Assembly (NCBI GenBank): GCA_035291705.1
Contig: DATDRM010000138.1
Span: 1-6,774, forward strand
Length of the DNA: 6,774 nucleotides
Reading direction: 5' to 3'
Origin: DATDRM01 sp035291705
Lineage (GTDB): Bacteria > Chloroflexota > Anaerolineae > Anaerolineales > UBA4823
Both the position numbers and the translations under genes were made by a program. The first letter of the stretch is position 1, and each line of letters begins with the position of its first letter. This document shows, piece by piece, positions 5,007 to 6,774 of the stretch. The notes below the pieces were generated by a model. That model made no database searches, was not told the DNA's origin, and was given only the letters and a program-made list of their open reading frames with translations.

Positions 5007-6774
5007 ATGACATTCTCTAATTTACCCTACACCCTGGAGCGCTGGAGCCTGGCCGATCTATTCCCATCCCCCGACGGCCCGGAGATGAAAGCCACTTTTG
5101 CCGAGGTCGAAGCCAAAGTCGCCGACTTCGAGGGCAAGCGGTCTTTGCTGACCTCCGACATCGATCACGAAACCTTTATGGGCTTTGTCCGCCTGGGGGA
5201 GCAGATCACCCGTTTAATCTACCGCATCTATGCCTTCGCCGGCCTGTGGTTCTCCGAAGATACCCAGAACCAGGCCGCGCAAAACCTGCAGGCGCGGGTC
5301 GACCAGTTCGTCGCCGGTATAGAGAACCGCACGCTGTTCTTCGGCCTGTGGTGGAAGGCCCTGGACGAGACTGCCGCGGATCGTCTGATGGAAAACACCG
5401 GGGACTATCATTACTGGCTGGAGGAGATGCGCCACTTCAAGCCGCACACCCTCAGCGAACCGGAAGAGAAGATAGTCAATATCAAAAACACCACCGGGGT
5501 CAGCGCCCTCAGCACCCTCTACGATACCCTTACCAACCGCTATGTCTTTAAAATCGCTGTGGATGGCGAAGAAAAGGAGCTGACGCGCGACTCATTGATG
5601 GTCTACGTCCGCCAGCACGATCCCAAGATGCGCGCTGCCGCTTATCAGGAGCTGTACCGGGTCTACGGGCAAGATGGCGCTGTCCTGGGCATGATGTACC
5701 AGAACCTGGTGCGGGACTGGCGCAATGAACAGATCGACTTGCGCCGCTTCGCCAACCCAATCTCTGCCCGTAACCTAGCGAACGACATCCCCGGCGAGGT
5801 GGTGGATACATTGCTCGAGGTGAGCAAACGCAACGCGCCCATCTTCCAACGCTTCTTCCGTCTCAAGGCGCGCTGGCTGGGATTGGATCGCCTGCGCCGT
5901 TATGATATCTACGCGCCGGTAGTGAAGTCTGATAAAACCTACGCCTTCGACACAGCCACCGGGATGGTGCTGGACTCGTTCCACAGGTTCGATCCCCGCC
6001 TTGCGACCCTGGCGCAGCGTTTATTCGCTGACAAACACATCGACAGTGAGGTACGCAAAGGGAAGCGAAGCGGCGCCTTTTGCTGGTCGGTTAACCCTGG
6101 ATTGACGCCTTGGATGCAGCTCAATTACCAGGGGCGCGCCGACGATGTGCTCACGCTGGCGCACGAGCTGGGCCATGCCATCCACGCCATGCTAGCCGCC
6201 AACCATACCCAGTACACGTTCCATTCCTCTTTGCCCCTGGCGGAGACAGCTTCCACCTTCGGTGAGATGATGGTGGTCGACCGCCTGCTCACCGAGGAGA
6301 GCGACGAAGAGGTGCGCCGGGACCTGCTCTTCCGCCAGGTGGACGACGCCTATGCCACCATCATGCGCCAGGTCTTCTTTGCGCTCTTTGAGCGCCAGGC
6401 GCATGAACTGACTCACCAGGGCGCCATGGTTGACGATTTGGCCAGTGCCTATATGGAAAACCTGCAAGCGCAATTTGGGGAAGCTGTGGAGCTGCGCGAT
6501 GAGTTTCGCTGGGAATGGGTTTCCATCCCCCACATTTACCACGTGCCCTTCTATGTGTATGCTTACGCCTTTGGGCAGTTGCTGGTCTTCTCGCTCTACC
6601 AGCAGTTCAAAGCCGAAGGCGAATCGTTCAAGCCGCGCTACATTAAGATCCTGTCGGCGGGCGGTTCAAACGCCCCGGCCCGCATCCTGGATGAGGCCGG
6701 CATCGACATCCGTCGCGCTGAGTTTTGGCAGGGCGGTTATGACGTCATCCAAAGCCTGGTCGAGCAGCTGGAAG
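5007..6774 (+). CDS. pepF: Oligoendopeptidase F, M3 family zinc metallopeptidase (3' end cut by window)
   Basis: Cytoplasmic zinc peptidase that degrades short peptides. 589 codons are visible without a stop; PepF proteins are about 600 residues, so only a few C-terminal residues are probably missing. The N-terminal helical region covers about 1-110 and the PepF N-terminal domain about 111-180. The catalytic domain follows with YDIYAP (about 298-303), PWMQLNYQG leading into TLAHELGHAIH, where H386-E387-x-x-H390 is the zinc motif. ETASTFGE begins at E413, which is well placed as the third zinc ligand. Near the end, IPHIYHVPFYVYAYAFG (507-523) supplies the His and Tyr residues that M3 enzymes use for substrate binding. 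All expected active-site elements are present. The start at 5007 has GGAGG 12 bases upstream, a slightly long spacing. Unlikely to be a carboxypeptidase (M32), because the ETAS and FYVY patterns fit M3B. Confidence 0.93.
   Translation, partial: MTFSNLPYTLERWSLADLFPSPDGPEMKATFAEVEAKVADFEGKRSLLTSDIDHETFMGFVRLGEQITRLIYRIYAFAGLWFSEDTQNQAAQNLQARVDQFVAGIENRTLFFGLWWKALDETAADRLMENTGDYHYWLEEMRHFKPHTLSEPEEKIVNIKNTTGVSALSTLYDTLTNRYVFKIAVDGEEKELTRDSLMVYVRQHDPKMRAAAYQELYRVYGQDGAVLGMMYQNLVRDWRNEQIDLRRFANPISARNLANDIPGEVVDTLLEVSKRNAPIFQRFFRLKARWLGLDRLRRYDIYAPVVKSDKTYAFDTATGMVLDSFHRFDPRLATLAQRLFADKHIDSEVRKGKRSGAFCWSVNPGLTPWMQLNYQGRADDVLTLAHELGHAIHAMLAANHTQYTFHSSLPLAETASTFGEMMVVDRLLTEESDEEVRRDLLFRQVDDAYATIMRQVFFALFERQAHELTHQGAMVDDLASAYMENLQAQFGEAVELRDEFRWEWVSIPHIYHVPFYVYAYAFGQLLVFSLYQQFKAEGESFKPRYIKILSAGGSNAPARILDEAGIDIRRAEFWQGGYDVIQSLVEQLE

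Overview
The window looks like a piece of a bacterial chromosome of moderately high G+C, most likely from the Chloroflexota (Anaerolineae-like). This is an inference from protein style: a sugar-binding lipoprotein with a long Pro/Glu/Thr-rich tether after its lipobox, a divergent YchF-type ATPase and a PepF-type M3 peptidase. No rRNA, tRNA, phage, transposon or CRISPR signal is visible, so the assignment is tentative.

Left part (1-2465, minus strand): the start of a carbohydrate ABC transporter operon. A CUT1-type extracellular sugar-binding lipoprotein (762-2129) is followed by a MalF/UgpA-type permease that runs off the left edge (1-528). The two are separated by 233 bases holding two stem-loops, an arrangement like malE-malF that could let the binding protein be made in excess over the membrane subunit. 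The operon has a near-consensus sigma70-type promoter (TTGACA, 16 bp, TGcTATGAT, with an A-tract upstream). Back-to-back GAAAAC/GTTTTC palindromes sit on the predicted start site and look like LacI-family operators. The predicted leader is long, about 300 nt, and carries a possible second promoter.

Middle part (2580-3753, plus strand): two RimJ/RimL-like GNAT acetyltransferases read divergently from the transporter. Their genes overlap by 11 bases and are probably translationally coupled.

Right part (3761-6774, plus strand): a YchF/OLA1-like ATPase (3817-4884) is preceded by a perfect TATAAT and a run of six 7-bp repeats, with no visible Shine-Dalgarno. It is followed by an almost complete M3-family oligoendopeptidase F (5007 to the right edge) with its own extended -10 promoter.

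Most of the coding content is ordinary housekeeping and nutrient-uptake material. The points worth a second look are regulatory: the operator array, the binding-protein/permease spacer hairpins and the repeat-filled leader of the ychF-like gene. I see no convincing new multi-gene system.
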